64,000 bases of DNA. Source: Endomychus coccineus. Lineage: Eukaryota > Arthropoda > Insecta > Coleoptera > Endomychidae. Under the pieces are notes generated by a model. The model was not told where the DNA came from. It saw only the letters and a list, made by a program, of their open reading frames with translations, and ran no database searches. Made by a program: the position numbers and the translations under genes. The stretch spans positions 101,414,010 through 101,478,009 of the forward strand of contig OY294067.1 of NCBI GenBank assembly GCA_958510875.1, read 5' to 3'. This document shows, in pieces, positions 33,750 through 45,679 of this stretch. How positions within the stretch are numbered: position 1 is the first letter of the stretch; each line of letters begins with the position of its first letter.

Positions 33750-35113
33750 GGGTCCGTAACGGCTTGGTTCTCGAGATACAGGGGTCCAAAAAAAATATTT
33801 CATCCCATTTTTTGATTATATTTTTGTTCAATAATAACGCAATTTGACGGAATTCGAGATATGGGGAGTAGGTACTAATGAAGAGAAACACAAATATTAG
33901 CTTGATTTTTTGTTTTATGTAAGAGGGCTCTACATACAGTGTTGTACCTGGATTGGAATAACTATAATTTTTTTGTGTCATACTGCATGTCATTTTCGAT
34001 TAAACAGATTTAATTTTACATACAAAATGTACTATTAGTATTTGTCGCTAAAAGTAGCCGATTTAGAAAAAAAACAGGTTGGAATGTTGTATGTTGAATT
34101 TTTCATAAAATGTGTCTTTTATTTCTTGTATTGTGATTTGACTAACTCAGATCATTACCATGTCTAAGACTGGACTACTTCTACAAATAAGTTAATAATA
34201 TTCACAATAATTGCTGAAAATGACCACCGCCTACTGCAACACATGCATTAGTTCGTCTTAACATCGGTTGACGAATGTCTAATCATTGATGGCAAAGGAT
34301 TCAAATATCCTTTTTCTTAGATCCTGTTCATTTTGGACTGCACTTTGTTTTGGATGCGTGCCGATTTCTGGATGAGAATTACCCTAACAGTTGGATAGGA
34401 AGAGCGGAACCGCAAGCCTGACCTCACAGATCAAATGATTTGAAACTTTTGGATTACTTGACGTTACTAGTTTACAAAATTTCAGTCCAAAATGAACAAG
34501 ACTTGAGAAACAGGATATTGGAATCACTCGCCATCATTAATTAGACATAAGGTATATTCGAAAGAGTTCGTCAATTGATGTTGACGCGAATTGATGCATG
34601 CGTTGCAGTAGGCGGTGATCATTTTCAGCAATTATTGTAAATATTATTAACATATTTGTAGAAGTAGTTGAGTCTCAATCTTGTAAGTGATCTAATTTAG
34701 TCACATCACAATACAATAAATTAAAGAGACATTTCATCACAAATTCACCTTACAAAATTCCAAGTCAGGTTTAACATTAAACCCGTTTTTTCCCAAACGG
34801 CTACTTCAGCGACAAATACTAGAAGTACCTTTTGGATGTAGAATTGAATGTAGAATATGTCTGTTCAGTCAAAAATTACATGCAGTGGGACATCAAAATG
34901 TTATGGTTATTTCAATCCATGTACAGCACTGTATGTGACGCCCTCTAACATTAAACAAGAAACCAAGTGAATTTTTGAGTTTCTCGTCATTAATACTCTC
35001 AGTATCCAGAATTTAGTTAGATTGCCATGTTATTGAACAAAAATATAATCAAAAAATGAAATAACATATTTTTTTGATGCTCTGTATCTCAAGAACCAAG
35101 CCGTTACGGACGC
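33750..35113. mobile_element. Palindromic element made of two tail-to-tail mariner 3' halves
   Basis: Ends GGGTCCGTAACGGCTTGGTT (33750) and, inverted, GCGTCCGTAACGGCTTGGTT (ending 35113). Arms of about 600 bp align inverted at roughly 75-80% by eye, far longer than ordinary mariner terminal repeats. Each arm contains the transposase C-terminus read towards its own outer end: ACVAVGGGHFQQLL* on the minus strand (about 34208-34250) and ACVAVGGDHFQQLL* on the plus strand (about 34590-34630). The right half extends farther inward to a decayed SPDL-like region (SNDLKLLDYLTLL). No 5' half, DNA-binding domain or first two catalytic Asp remain. It sits directly after the tail of the preceding LINE. 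Confidence 0.82.
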
Positions 35114-35706
35114 TTGTTCATATGAACTTTTTATCTTAAAATTAGTCAAGGATTCCCCCTTCAAAATTTGTACGAATACTTCATGAACCTTCTGTATAGT
35201 GAAAGAGATGTACAATAATTTAAAAATATGCGCAGTTGCACTACAAGTCAAACTGATTTTTAGAACAATTCTAAGACACAGCACAAAAAACGCACAATGG
35301 AAGTTTGCTCTATTTCTGGAAAATTCTGTTTGTGAAGAAGTGAAGAACTTGGATTCGAAAATCTCCATTTTCAACTTGAAATTGTGAGTTCACTTAAGTA
35401 AACATCCTTGTTTACAGTTAGTCTATGGCTGAGGCTGAAGTCAACTGGTCAACTCCGAATAAGTTGAGTCGAATACGATATGCAATAATTAGATCACCGG
35501 GAATTCTTATCTATTCAAATGAGGAAATATTGAGTAGATAAGTATATCTGTATAAGAGGGCTCCTCTAATTCAACATACCATGAAACCAGGGTATCAATA
35601 TGATTCACAAGTTCAAGTAATGTTGCATCCTTTTGATATAGCGTTCCAAACAGGACCAGTGTATTCTCATATCGAACGGACGTTGATTATGTATGATTAT
35701 GAGTGA
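35114..35706. other. No recognisable gene
   Basis: Spacer between two transposons; the overlapping frames at 35030-35387 show no motif. Confidence 0.5.
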
Positions 35707-35920
35707 AGGGCGGAATATATGCACGTCAATTCAGTTAAAATATGCGCATATATATGCATAGTTTTTCTTTGAAATATGCAACAGTATGCATTTATTTGTC
35801 AAAATATGCATTTATATGCCTTGAATATAACATGGAAAAATGGGAATAAAGAAACGCCGACTCTTACAAAAATTATTTATTTTAAGTAAAACTAAAAGAA
35901 AAATATAATAGGTAAAATTT

Positions 35921-37375
35921 TTAACCTGAAATAGTATAAAATGCATTTATAACGACATATTTTTCAAAATTTTCCAATAAAAGTGTTTGCCTTCTGTCTG
36001 TAAAAATATGTTTGTACAAAGAGAAAGATCTTTCAACATCTACCGATGTGATCTGGCAATATTTTAATTTGAGTAGTAAGTTATATGGCCAAGGTAGATA
36101 TTACTTCGTTGGATGGTTTAGTATCAAAAATATTTTTGACTCCCATTAAATACTTAAAGCCTTCATTCTTTTTCACAATAACTTCGAGTTTACTTCTTAC
36201 TTGATTTCCTACATCACCGGGAACTTTTTTGCATTTGTCGGAAAAAGTTTCAACAGTATTAATTGATTCTCTCAAATTCCTACTTTCTAACGGAGTTATT
36301 ATATCTGGTATAAAACTAAAATTAACCTTAATAAAAACAAGTTCCTTAGCTAAATTTACACTTTTGAATACTGCTTGAGTTTGCACTACACACTGTGAAT
36401 TGTCTTCTTAATCTAAAACTATGTCTTTAATGGCTTCAAAATGGTCTGCGTAGAATATCGCGGCCTGAATCCATGTTCCCCATCGAGTAATTACGGGCTC
36501 TGGAGGTAAACTAACTCCTGGCAATTTCTCTCCATAGATCTGCACTCTTAGAGGTGCTTTCAGAAACACTTTCTTTACATTTGAAATTAATTTGTTCATC
36601 AAGGGATATGTTGTTCTAATAGTTTCTGCAACTCTGTTTATCCCGTGTAAAAGGCAAGTGACATGTACCATATTGGGATAAAATATTTTTAAGTTTTGGC
36701 CTACTTTAACCATATACGGCGCTGCGTCAGACAAAAACACTTAAAACTTCTCTACTGGAACTGGATTTGGTTAAAAAAAATTTCATAGAGACTGCTGAAT
36801 AAATCGAGTTACGGTCACATTATTTGTTTTGTTTAACTGTTTAGAAGATATTAAATATGGCTTCCCTGGCTCATTTTCTTGAAGCCCTCCAATAATAAGA
36901 TGTGTGATATATCGACCACATGAGTCTGTGCTTTCATCAACAATAATATAAAAATGTTCATCGCCCAGTGAAACTTTAATTTTTTCCAATACGGTTTCGT
37001 ATACTGTTTGCACATACTTCTTTCTAAGTGGGGATTCGTCAGGGGTGTTTTGATTACAATATTTTTGCAAAAAATCTCTGAATTGTGTATTTTGCAGTTT
37101 CTTCAAAGGTATATTTGCTGCGATCAAAGCTTTGCATAAGTCTTGATGAAACACCTCCTTTTCAATCTTTGGTTTGACATTTTGAAATGCGGTTTGCACA
37201 CACTGCTGAACAGGCACAGATTAATTTTTCTGAAAACTTTAGCTGTTTTCAAGTGTTGATCAATTTGGAATTTCTTTTCACAAACAATGATTTTGGCACA
37301 AACTTTGCAAAACACTTTATCCCCACTAAACTCCAACTCAGGAAAATTTTTAATCCACGAAGCGGCTTTCGGCAT
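35921..37375 (-). pseudogene. hAT transposase (CGGBP1/DUF659-like), multiple frameshifts
   Basis: ATG at 37375 gives MPKAASWIKNFPELEFSGDK and a BED-like zinc finger with VFCKVCAK (C..C) and QHLKTA (H). After a shift near 37200: FQDLCKALIAANIPLKKL-type sequence, then HFYIIVDESTDSCGRYI (catalytic Asp region) and LIIGGLQEN. After further shifts: FLSDAAPYM (second Asp), [34 protein letters not shown] and finally SVDVERSFSLYKHIFTDRR, the hAT dimerisation motif, ending with TAA at 35921-35923. All expected regions are present in order, so the copy was full length before it decayed through about four frame breaks. Confidence 0.88.
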
Positions 37376-37492
37376 TTTAGGCGTTTGAAATAAATATTTT
37401 CGAAATCACTTTTTTCACACTGGAATCTAACGACAAACTAAACTATACAATATAAATACAAAAGAAGAGACCACATTTGCTCTCCAATTAGG

Positions 37493-37722
37493 CACCGAAA
37501 AGAAACAAGACAAAAAGGTTCACTTGGCGTCGGTAGTTTGAAGTCCGAACTATAAAAGCAAGCCGCCGCATTCCAACTAGATTCCGAAAAAAGGAAGTTT
37601 TGTTATGAATTCATTCGCGCACCGAACAGAAGTTTCTGTTCGGTGACAATACTTCCTACCACCGAACACGACTTGGCACCACCAACTTCAAGTGAACCTT
37701 CTTGTCTTATTTCTGTTCGGTG
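37493..37722. mobile_element. 230-bp MITE nested upstream of the hAT transposase start
   Basis: Ends CACCGAAAAGAAACAAGAC (left) and, inverted, CACCGAACAGAAATAAGAC (right); the shared block continues through AAGGTTCACTTG. Both sides are flanked by AATTAGG (37486-37492 and 37723-37729). A 7-bp exact duplication is seen; an eighth base may belong to the ends. An internal palindrome CACCGAACAG...CTGTTCGGTG sits at about 37620-37645. The MITE lies between the transposase ATG and the right terminal repeat, where the transposase promoter would be. Confidence 0.78.
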
Positions 37723-38082
37723 AATTAGGCAAGCTGATTACTTGGAAATTCCTAAGCATCCAATAAATGCCGGCAATAGACCATATAATAATAAAACGGG
37801 TACATAAACCATATAATAATAAAACCTACCCATCTTTTAAATTATTTCAATTATCTGCAAGGGTCGCACTTAATCTTTTGATAAAACGAAAAACATAAAA
37901 ATATGCACACAAATTTTATTTTTGCCGAAATATGCAATTTTTTATGAAATTTGTAAAATATGCAAAATATGTAAATATATGCACTTTGCATATATTCCGC
38001 CCTTTAATATGAGGGATTAGAAGAAAAAAAATGTTTTCATTTCGAAGTATACGGAAACGAATTAAATTATTGTTTACTCACA

Positions 38083-38322
38083 TATGAGATAGGAGTTATT
38101 CTGCTCTCATATCAGGCTATAACTGATTCAAAAGCTGTCGTATGAGAATCCCTATTTTCTAGTCTTCGAACTGAATACTAATGGCTGATACTGATGTATT
38201 GAGTTTGAAGACAACATTCGTATTCTGTTCGAAGACAAAACAGGGATTCTAATACGACAAGCTTTTTAATCTGCTATTTCCTGGTATGAGAACAGAATAA
38301 TTCACGTCTCATATCTAACAAA
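38083..38322. repeat. 240-bp foldback (inverted repeat) element
   Basis: CATATGAGATAGGAGTTATT (left) is matched inverted by GAATAATTCACGTCTCATATCT (right). The arms share TCATAC/TATCAGG, AAAGCT.GTCGTAT, GAGAATCCCT and TCTTCGAAC blocks. Arms are about 100 bp with roughly 80% match; the centre is at about 38180-38225. No coding potential. Confidence 0.7.
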
Positions 38323-38782
38323 ACGACTATGTTTTTCTTTTTAGAACACTAGACTAAAACGTTGCCTTTATTGATTTTTTTCGCTTTTATTATCTACTTC
38401 TTTTCGGTCATAAGGAATTAGATCATTCCTCATTTTCTTCATTTCCGTCAGCTTCCTATATATTACCAAGTTTCAATTTGATTTTGAATACCTACAAGTC
38501 GGTGAGAAAGCAAAATTTATAGGAGCTTTCTTGATTTTTTTAATTGTTACAATGTCATCATAATCTCCGACCCAAAAACCCACATATTCCTGTATCTATT
38601 GAGAAGAACATTATCAGAAAACTCGACGACATCTTGAAGTCGCCATCTGCCATAATGCATTGTCACCTGAACGAACACCTGCCGAATTTCAAGTTAATCG
38701 GAAAAATGAACAAATAAACTAGTGTTGCCGCAAAGAGAATAGATAAAAGTTACTCTTCGCAAATCATTTGAGTTGGTTATAA

Positions 38783-39685
38783 TCCAGGCAATGAACCGAA
38801 AAAAAAACATGTCAGTTCGAATCAAAAAAAATTTTTCGCATTAGCTTCAGGAGGTTCTCAGTATCATTCATACACGTTAAAACCTCTTTGGAACCACAAC
38901 CCCACCCATTGGAGGTAAGAATAACCCGAAATCTCCAAGTCTTGAATTGTATTTTCTACAAAAATAGGTATTTTGGCATTTCGAGTGCACCCAGGTGTTT
39001 TTTTGGGTCACTGAACACAAATCCGTAGTCACATTTACTTGCAATCCATCGTAGGGTGATAAAATCGACGAAATTGGCCAATTTTGCACCCCTATATATT
39101 ATTTCGCAATTTACGTGTTTTTGGCATATCGAATGCACCAAGGAGGTTTTTTGGGTCACTGGATACGATTCCGGAGCCAGATTTACTCCGAAGTAATTTT
39201 AAAATGCAAAAATGATAAAAATTTAGAAGCGAGTCAAATTAGCTATTTTTGTCAATTTCTCACCCCTACGATGATATTCGAGTAAATCTGGCTTCGGAAT
39301 CGTATTCAGCGACTCAAAAAACCTACTTGGTCCATTCGAAATGCCTAAAACACGTAAATTGCAAAATAACCTATTAGGGGTGCAAAATTGGCCAATTTTG
39401 TCAATTTTACCACCCCTACGATGAATTGCAAGTGAATCTGGCTACGAATTCGTGTTTGGTGACCAAAAAAACCAGCTAGGTGCACTCGAAATGCCAAAAT
39501 ACTTTTTTTTTGTAGAAAATACAATTCAAGACTCGGAGATGTCGGGCCATTTTCGCCCTCAATGGGTGTGATACGGATTCCCAAGAGGTTTCACGGTGTA
39601 TGAATGATCCTGAGAACCTCCTGAAGCTAATGAAAAAAAAATTTTTGATTCGAACTTACATGTTCCTCACGGCTCACAGCCTGGA
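38783..39685. mobile_element. Palindromic element with 150-bp-type internal units, copy 1
   Basis: Termini TCCAGGC (38783) and GCCTGGA (39685). Both are followed inward by ACATGT(A/C)AGTTCGAATC, a poly-A/T run, AGCTTCAGGAGGTTCTCAG and CCCATTG blocks in inverted orientation. Inside, the phrase 'TTTTTTGGGTCACTGAACACGAATCCG' and its inverse alternate with GTAAATTGC and 'GTGCAAAATTGGCCAATTTTGTC' units. The arms invert about a centre near 39215. Frames such as 39345-39584 are translations of the repeat, not genes. Confidence 0.82.
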
Positions 39686-39850
39686 CTATTACTGATTTTT
39701 ATATAATTGTTACATATTCTATAACATACTCTTCGCTTTTATGTGAAGATAACGAATTAAATTGATTATTTCATTATATTTAGACAACTTAATAATGTTC
39801 AAATTAATAATGGTTTCAAAAAAGGTTATCACAAAAACATATTTTCCTCT
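39686..39850. other. No recognisable feature
   Basis: AT-rich spacer between the palindromic element and the tRNA-like segment. Confidence 0.4.
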
Positions 39851-39925
39851 TCTGGGAATCGAACCTGACCCTAATGAGTAGGAGCCGAGCCCCTGAATCA
39901 TTCCTTCGGTTCAGCAACGTTTATT
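39851..39925 (-). repeat. tRNA-like (tRNA-derived) segment
   Basis: On the minus strand a B-box GGTTCGATTCCC follows TGATTCAGGGGCTCGGCTCC, which resembles an A-box/D-loop region, at tRNA-like spacing. Acceptor-stem pairing is not convincing, so a tRNA-derived SINE head or tRNA pseudogene is more likely than a functional tRNA. Confidence 0.35.
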
Positions 39926-41978
39926 GTGAACAGTTAAAGTATGATGTGAACTTAAGTTTACTTCAATAATTATTTTTGTTGTTGTTGTTGAACGATTTTG
40001 ATTAAATTTTGATGAAAGCAGTTTTGAGTTAACTTGAATATACTGTAGAAGTTTTGAATCGATTCAATGTATACTTTGGAAGTTATGATTTTTCAAATTT
40101 TCAACCCTTCCGGAAAGGGTGTATTTGTTACACAATTTCTTTGAAACAATAGGGTTGGTCAACGAAGAGCAAATGATGTTTTGTCAAAATTTGAATATGC
40201 TAGGATCTTTCGTGTAGACAAGCAATTCGTTACGAACATTCAGACACACACTAATTTTCAAGGGTTCCTCAAAATTTAATAAAAAATTCTAAGGTGAGGG
40301 AATTCTCGCTCTAGGACTTATTCAACGATCTTAGAAATAGCCTGAGTAAATGCAAGATAATAGATACTCTTTGGGCTGCGTTTGCGATGAGTATAATAAG
40401 GAAACAAACAAGGTAAGTTGAATAAAAGCTTGTAAAAATTGTTGCGGTGATAACTCAGTCAAACTCAATATAACTGATAGATGGAAGTTTTAACTTTCTT
40501 ACAAGCTGATAAGATGTGAGGGGATCACAATAGATCATCTGTTCCAAATAAAACAAGGTCGCATTGGTTCGATACAGTTTTTAGAAGCCAATATGGTACT
40601 GGTACTGGTAACGAGAGTTCGTTTCGCCCATGTGCATGAGAACCATTTATTTACATTATCGGGAAAAAACCATTCCAAGCTCCATTCATCAATATTGTTC
40701 AAATCACTTTGTAATTGACCATGAGCGGTGAAATAGGAACTGTATTGTTTTTGGGCGTTACTTCCTCAACATTTCAGTGCATACTAGAAATCATAAATGG
40801 GTTAGATGCAGTTTCCGAAGATTTATACTTACGTTACGAGAGACGTGTCAACCATACTATCGCCTTTGATATCTAGATATCATGGTTGAATATTTATTCC
40901 ATCCATTTATACTATTACTTATTCATATATTTTTATTCAACATCAATAAATATGTAATTATGCTTTATATTATATGATATGATTTCCTACAAAGCAGTTC
41001 TCGAATGATATGTGAATTAGTTTTTTTAAATCTAAGTGAATACAAGTAATCATAAATGAAGCTGAAGTTGCCAAAGATGAATTGCTACAAAACGTACAAA
41101 CAATACAGCCGCGTTTTTAATGACAATATAATTGAATACTAATTTCGTCCATTAATAGCATTACGTATTTATCAATTTCATTCAAAAACTTGAATAAATT
41201 TAGATCTTAGTAAAAAACAACTCCCTTTCTTCAAGGATAGGGGCAGTTAAAAATTTTTAACATATAGTTCTTACTGGATGATGTCAATATAAGAATGTCA
41301 CAAAAACACTTGAGCTCTGTTATAATGAACGCGACAGAACAAAATGGTATGTTCTTTATAAAAGGGCATTCGTTATACCCAGTCTTTCTATTTTTTTTTT
41401 TAATTCGTAAACTTAAATAAAATAGCAAAGGTCTATCGGGGTAAGTGGAATGTGCAAAATTGCAAGTTAGAGCTCATACTCCACTAGAAAAATTCTTTTC
41501 CAAAATTACTGGTTATCACCACGGCATATGGTGGGTGTGGCCTTACTGTTTAAGTAAACATAAGTAGATACATTCTGATACTCTAGAACAAATTTCCTTG
41601 AACACAATTGAAGTGAAGTAAAGTGTTCCACTTGCCTCTAATGAGAGGCAAGTGAAACTCAGATCTTAGTTACTCATAAAGCTATTTGTAAAAGGCAGCA
41701 GGGTAAAGAATGCAAAAATGATTATTAAATTGATCATTTAGCGAGCATTATAAATATTTAGTTGAATAGGACAAAATGTCATGAGGACCTTCTGTCTCTT
41801 TGTCTGTGGGTTGGACCCGGCAAAGCAGATTTAATTTGACTTTTGGAAGCTATCGAAATGTTTGGCACTTAAGTAGTTTCATTCTCATGGGTTAAACTCG
41901 CCTCATATTTGCACTAACCCCGGTGTACTTGTTAAAAGTTTGATTCCCACGATTTTGATAGTACACTTAACTATAGTT
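39926..41978. other. No recognisable gene
   Basis: Contains a short hairpin CACTTGCCTCT/AGAGGCAAGTG at about 41629-41654 and a TTG run near 39978. Frames are short and unconvincing (for example 41231-41428, minus). Confidence 0.45.
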
Positions 41979-43574
41979 CAGTGACGGCTCGTGAACTTTT
42001 TAAGAGAGGAGGCTGGACATAAAAAGTTTTTGTAAAAATATACTCTATTCAGCCAATTAATTTAACCTTTGCACAGCGACCGTACCAGCTACTTCAGTGA
42101 CAAAATTAATTGTTGCCAAGCAAGAACCAACGTGGAGGTGTATAGTCTCTCTTGGCAAAAATTTGTTTGTTCGTTTTTTTTTTGGGATTTTTGATGTTTT
42201 TTCTTTTTTTTTAATTTTTCATATTTTGTTTTTTTTTTATTGTTTTTGTAAACTTTTTTTTATATATTAACGGAATTCTACGGTCTTTAGTTTGCGAAAA
42301 ATGATCAATAATATTTTCATAAAATATATCATTTTGTTTTAAGTGTTTTACTAAATCTTTTTCAATAGATATCAAACTAACATTGTATAAACGATTTTGG
42401 CCCATTGTATTTCGCATGTAAGTTTTAATTCGTTTGAGAGTAGAAAATGATCTCTCCACCGATGCCGACATGACAGGAACGGTGACAGTCAAACAAAGTA
42501 GTTTATAAAACTGAGGTAAAACTTGTTGCAAATCATTGTCTATCATATATTTTATCATATCGGCGTGAATGTCGTACTGGCCTAAAATATCTTTATCCGA
42601 GTATACAACGCATAATTCATTGTGCAGTGCTATTTCATGAAAAAATTTATATTTTAGAACTAAGTTATCTAAAAGTGTATTGGGAAACTCTTCTGAAAAA
42701 GATTCGAAAAATCTTCTATTCGTCAAGTCGAAAAACTTCAATTCATGTAAATCGGAAAATCGAATCTCAATTTGACCTTTAACAGTATCTAAAATTTAAT
42801 AAAAAAAGTTGTTCATAATGTAGTTTCTTGTCTACCAAATTATATGTTTTCCTCCTTTAACAATATTCTGTTTACCGGTTAATTGAAACTTAATACTCGA
42901 TGTAATATGTTTCTGCGATTTTTCATGTCTGTCTATACCACGAGCTAAATTTTTCAAATCATCATAACCCGAGTGCCCCCAACATGAAGTTGTATCAGAT
43001 GTAAATAGCAAGCAATACCAGCAATATAATTTATAGTGTACCTCAGATCCCGTTAACCATAAATATTTTTTATAATTATCAGTATCAAATGATCGATTTT
43101 GAAAAATACCTGTCAGCACTAATCCTTTCAAATCCGGTAAAGGCCGTTTATTTCTAAAAACACTTTTCTGTGATATGTTAATCCACTAAATGGATTTTCT
43201 AAGATCTCAGCAACTAAATCACTATTCATTTTAACGTTTAATAACCAGAGAACTCTTTGTTAATAACTCACCGAACAGATAAATTATAACTTAACCTTAC
43301 ATCGCGTGGCGAAACAAAAACAATAACTGACGGAGCACGTGTCGCTGTCGAAGCAAGTTGCCATATTCGCTGTTTTACCCTATTTGGCAATCGAACTGGT
43401 TGGAAAAACGGCAACTGTCTTGACCACACGTATTTAGCGTTTGAGATATATCTCTGGCCACTGTTGCCAGATTTAAAATAACCAATTGATTGTAAAATTT
43501 AAAGAATTATCAGAGAAACAGGAAATAGAATGGAGAATGATCATTAAGATAAATAGGTGAGGAGGCTGCCACTG
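41979..43574 (-). mobile_element. hAT transposon (ZMYM1-like), internally deleted, exact 8-bp target duplication
   Basis: Left end CAGTGACGGCTCGTG and right end, inverted, CAGTGGCAGCCTCCTC. The element is flanked on both sides by CTATAGTT (41971-41978 and 43575-43582), an exact hAT-type 8-bp duplication. At 1.6 kb with both the N- and C-terminal parts of the transposase but no middle, it is a deletion derivative mobilised or formed in place. Confidence 0.93.
42211..43229 (-). pseudogene. ZMYM1-like hAT transposase with central deletion
   Basis: ATG at 43229 (MNSDLVAEILENPFSGLTYH), then a frame break into RPLPDLKGLVLTGIFQNRSF. This is followed by a TTF-type zinc finger: YKLYCWYCLLF (C..C) and GIDRHEKSQKHI (H...H). 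The next frame (42211-42741) starts in the C-terminal part: FYKLLCLTVTVPVMSASVER and SFSTLKRIKTYMRNTMGQNR, the hAT dimerisation (hATC) motif. The catalytic DDE core, normally some 400 residues, is missing between about 42830 and 42750. The reading frame ends at 42211 with a Lys-rich tail. The copy cannot transpose itself. Confidence 0.88.
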
Positions 43575-43582
43575 CTATAGTT

Positions 43583-44363
43583 TAGTTAATACCGTAGGTT
43601 CTTCGAACGAATATCACAAAGAACTACTGTTTGGAGAAGCTATGATGGAGCGAAACTGTAGTTACATTTATTTATTTTAGTGAAAATGAAACGTTCAATA
43701 GTTATTTTAGGTATTTGAATTTGAAATGAATTTTCATGACTTAATAGCTGATTCTATTGAAATTTTTCGGAACTGAATATATGTTGGTTATAACCCGTAT
43801 ACGTTATAACCTGGTTCTAATATATTATATGGGGACTAACAAATTGCGAAGTTGGTTCAATCTATTCAATATATAAGACATTTCCAATTTATTTACTGGA
43901 ATATTATTCTCAGATTCATACAAAATATGTCCCTACTTTTAAATTCAAATTAATTTACAAAGCATAACAGATTACCGGATCACGATCAAATTCTATTTTA
44001 CGCAATGCTACTTCTTCGTCATCATGAATCGTTGACCAGCCTTGAGGAATTTGTGAAGTTTTAAGAACATCACATTAGTCTGTAGAGGAACATAACTCAA
44101 ATAAATAATTACCGTTTGGATGGGTCTTGAATGTTACTATGAAATTCCCGTTATATTTTCTTTGGTAAAATTTCACAGGCATTGAAGTCTTTTGGAAAAC
44201 CAAAAACACGCACTGTTGACTCTTTATCAAAATTTTCTCTACTACCCGATACTTCACAATTTCCAGGCTTGTTTGTTGATTGCAAATAACGCACACAACA
44301 CAATTATCAAAAATGCAATGTTTTAGATTTTGATGTTACTTCCTTCAAATATGTCTTTACTAG
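43583..44363. other. No recognisable gene
   Basis: AT-rich; the minus frame 44075-44296 has no recognised domain. Confidence 0.45.
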
Positions 44364-44980
44364 TCCAGGCTGTGTAGGTTCGAATCGAAAAATTTTTTTT
44401 GCATCAGCTTCAAGAGGTTTTCTGGATCATTTATACCCTTTGAAACCTCTTGGGAACCCCAACCCCACCCATTGAGAGCGAAAAAAAAATCTCCCTCAAA
44501 TTTGCAACATGCCAAGTCTTGAATTGTATTTTCTACAAAAAAAGGTATTTTGGCATTTCGAGTACAACTAGTAGGTTTTTTGGGTCGCTGAACACGAATC
44601 CGGTGACAGATTTACTTGCAATCCATTGCAGGGATGGTAAAATCGGAGAAGTTGACCAATTTAGCACCCCTAATATGTTATTTTGCAATTTACGTGTTTT
44701 AGGCATTTAGATTGAACCAAGGAGGTTTTTTGGGTCGCTGAATACGATTCCGAAGTCAGATTTACTCAAAATTCATCGTTGGGGTGGTGAAATAGACAAA
44801 ATTGGTCAATTTTGCACCCCTTATATGTTATTTTGCATTTTACTTGTTTTAGGCATTTAGATTGCACCAAGGGTGTTTTTTGGGTCGCTGAATACGATTC
44901 CGAAGCCAGATTTACTTGAAATCCATCGTCGGGGTGGTGAAATAGACAAAATTGGTCACCAACACCAAAATATTGGTATC

Positions 44981-45185
44981 TTGAAATAGAATAAAACGGT
45001 TTTCAAAATATATTTTTTTCCTTTTTACGTTTCTTCAGGCACAGGTTACAAAATCTCTACGCCAGGTATAATACTATACCTGGCGTAGAGATTTTGAAAT
45101 AGAATAAAACGGGTTTCAAAATATATTTTTTTCCTTTTTACGTTTCTTCAGGCACAGGTTACAAAATCTCTACGTCAGGTATAGT
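44981..45185. repeat. 114-bp tandem duplication containing a near-perfect hairpin
   Basis: TTGAAATAGAATAAAACGG starts at 44981 and again at 45095, followed by nearly identical sequence to about 45180 (ACGTTTCTTCAGGCACAGGT in both). Between them AATCTCTACGCCAGGTAT and its exact inverse form a hairpin at about 45053-45094 with a loop of about six bases. The segment interrupts the centre of the palindromic element. Confidence 0.85.
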
Positions 45186-45679
45186 ATATAGTATACCTAT
45201 AGGTATTAATATACAGGCATCTATCTTTATACCGGCAGGTGCACTATTTTGTAAGTAACGTACCCAGATATAGGTAATGTAAAAAAGGTAGATATAAGAA
45301 GGTGTGTTGTACTCATCATAATAATTGTTAAATTCCTTCTTTTTTTAATGCGTTGGGCCCCTTCGTATACATATTCAATATACAGAAAATCAAAGACTGT
45401 ATCATTCTAAACTTATCTCATTTCACAGCCCTGAGATCGCTACACAGGTTATATCCACACACATGTGCATGTGTTCAAAAGTCGCATCTGTTTATGACGT
45501 GGTCCACTGCTTGAAATGAGAGATTTTTTTCTCACCCTCTTGTCGGACATAACAATCTATCTGTTCAGTTTCTTTATAGATGACAAAGAACGACATTCTC
45601 TCTTGTAGCTACATTTGTTTCACAGCGTTGATATTATTTTAGTTGAATATTTGTATTTTATATAGTTCAATTTATGTTT

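Larger units (their letters stand above)
35707..38003 (-). mobile_element. hAT transposon with subterminal ATATGCA repeats
   Basis: Ends AGGGCGGAATATATGCA (35707) and its inverse, TGCATATATTCCGCCCT (ending 38003). Both subterminal regions are packed with ATATGCA/TGCATAT words (about 35720-35830 and 37890-37990), typical multiple binding sites for a hAT transposase. It contains one minus-strand transposase. No exact 8-bp target duplication was found; the flanks are only loosely similar. Confidence 0.85.

Noticed and set aside
39851..39925. A functional tRNA gene on the minus strand
   Set aside because: The B-box is good, but acceptor and anticodon stems do not pair properly; kept only as a tRNA-derived repeat.
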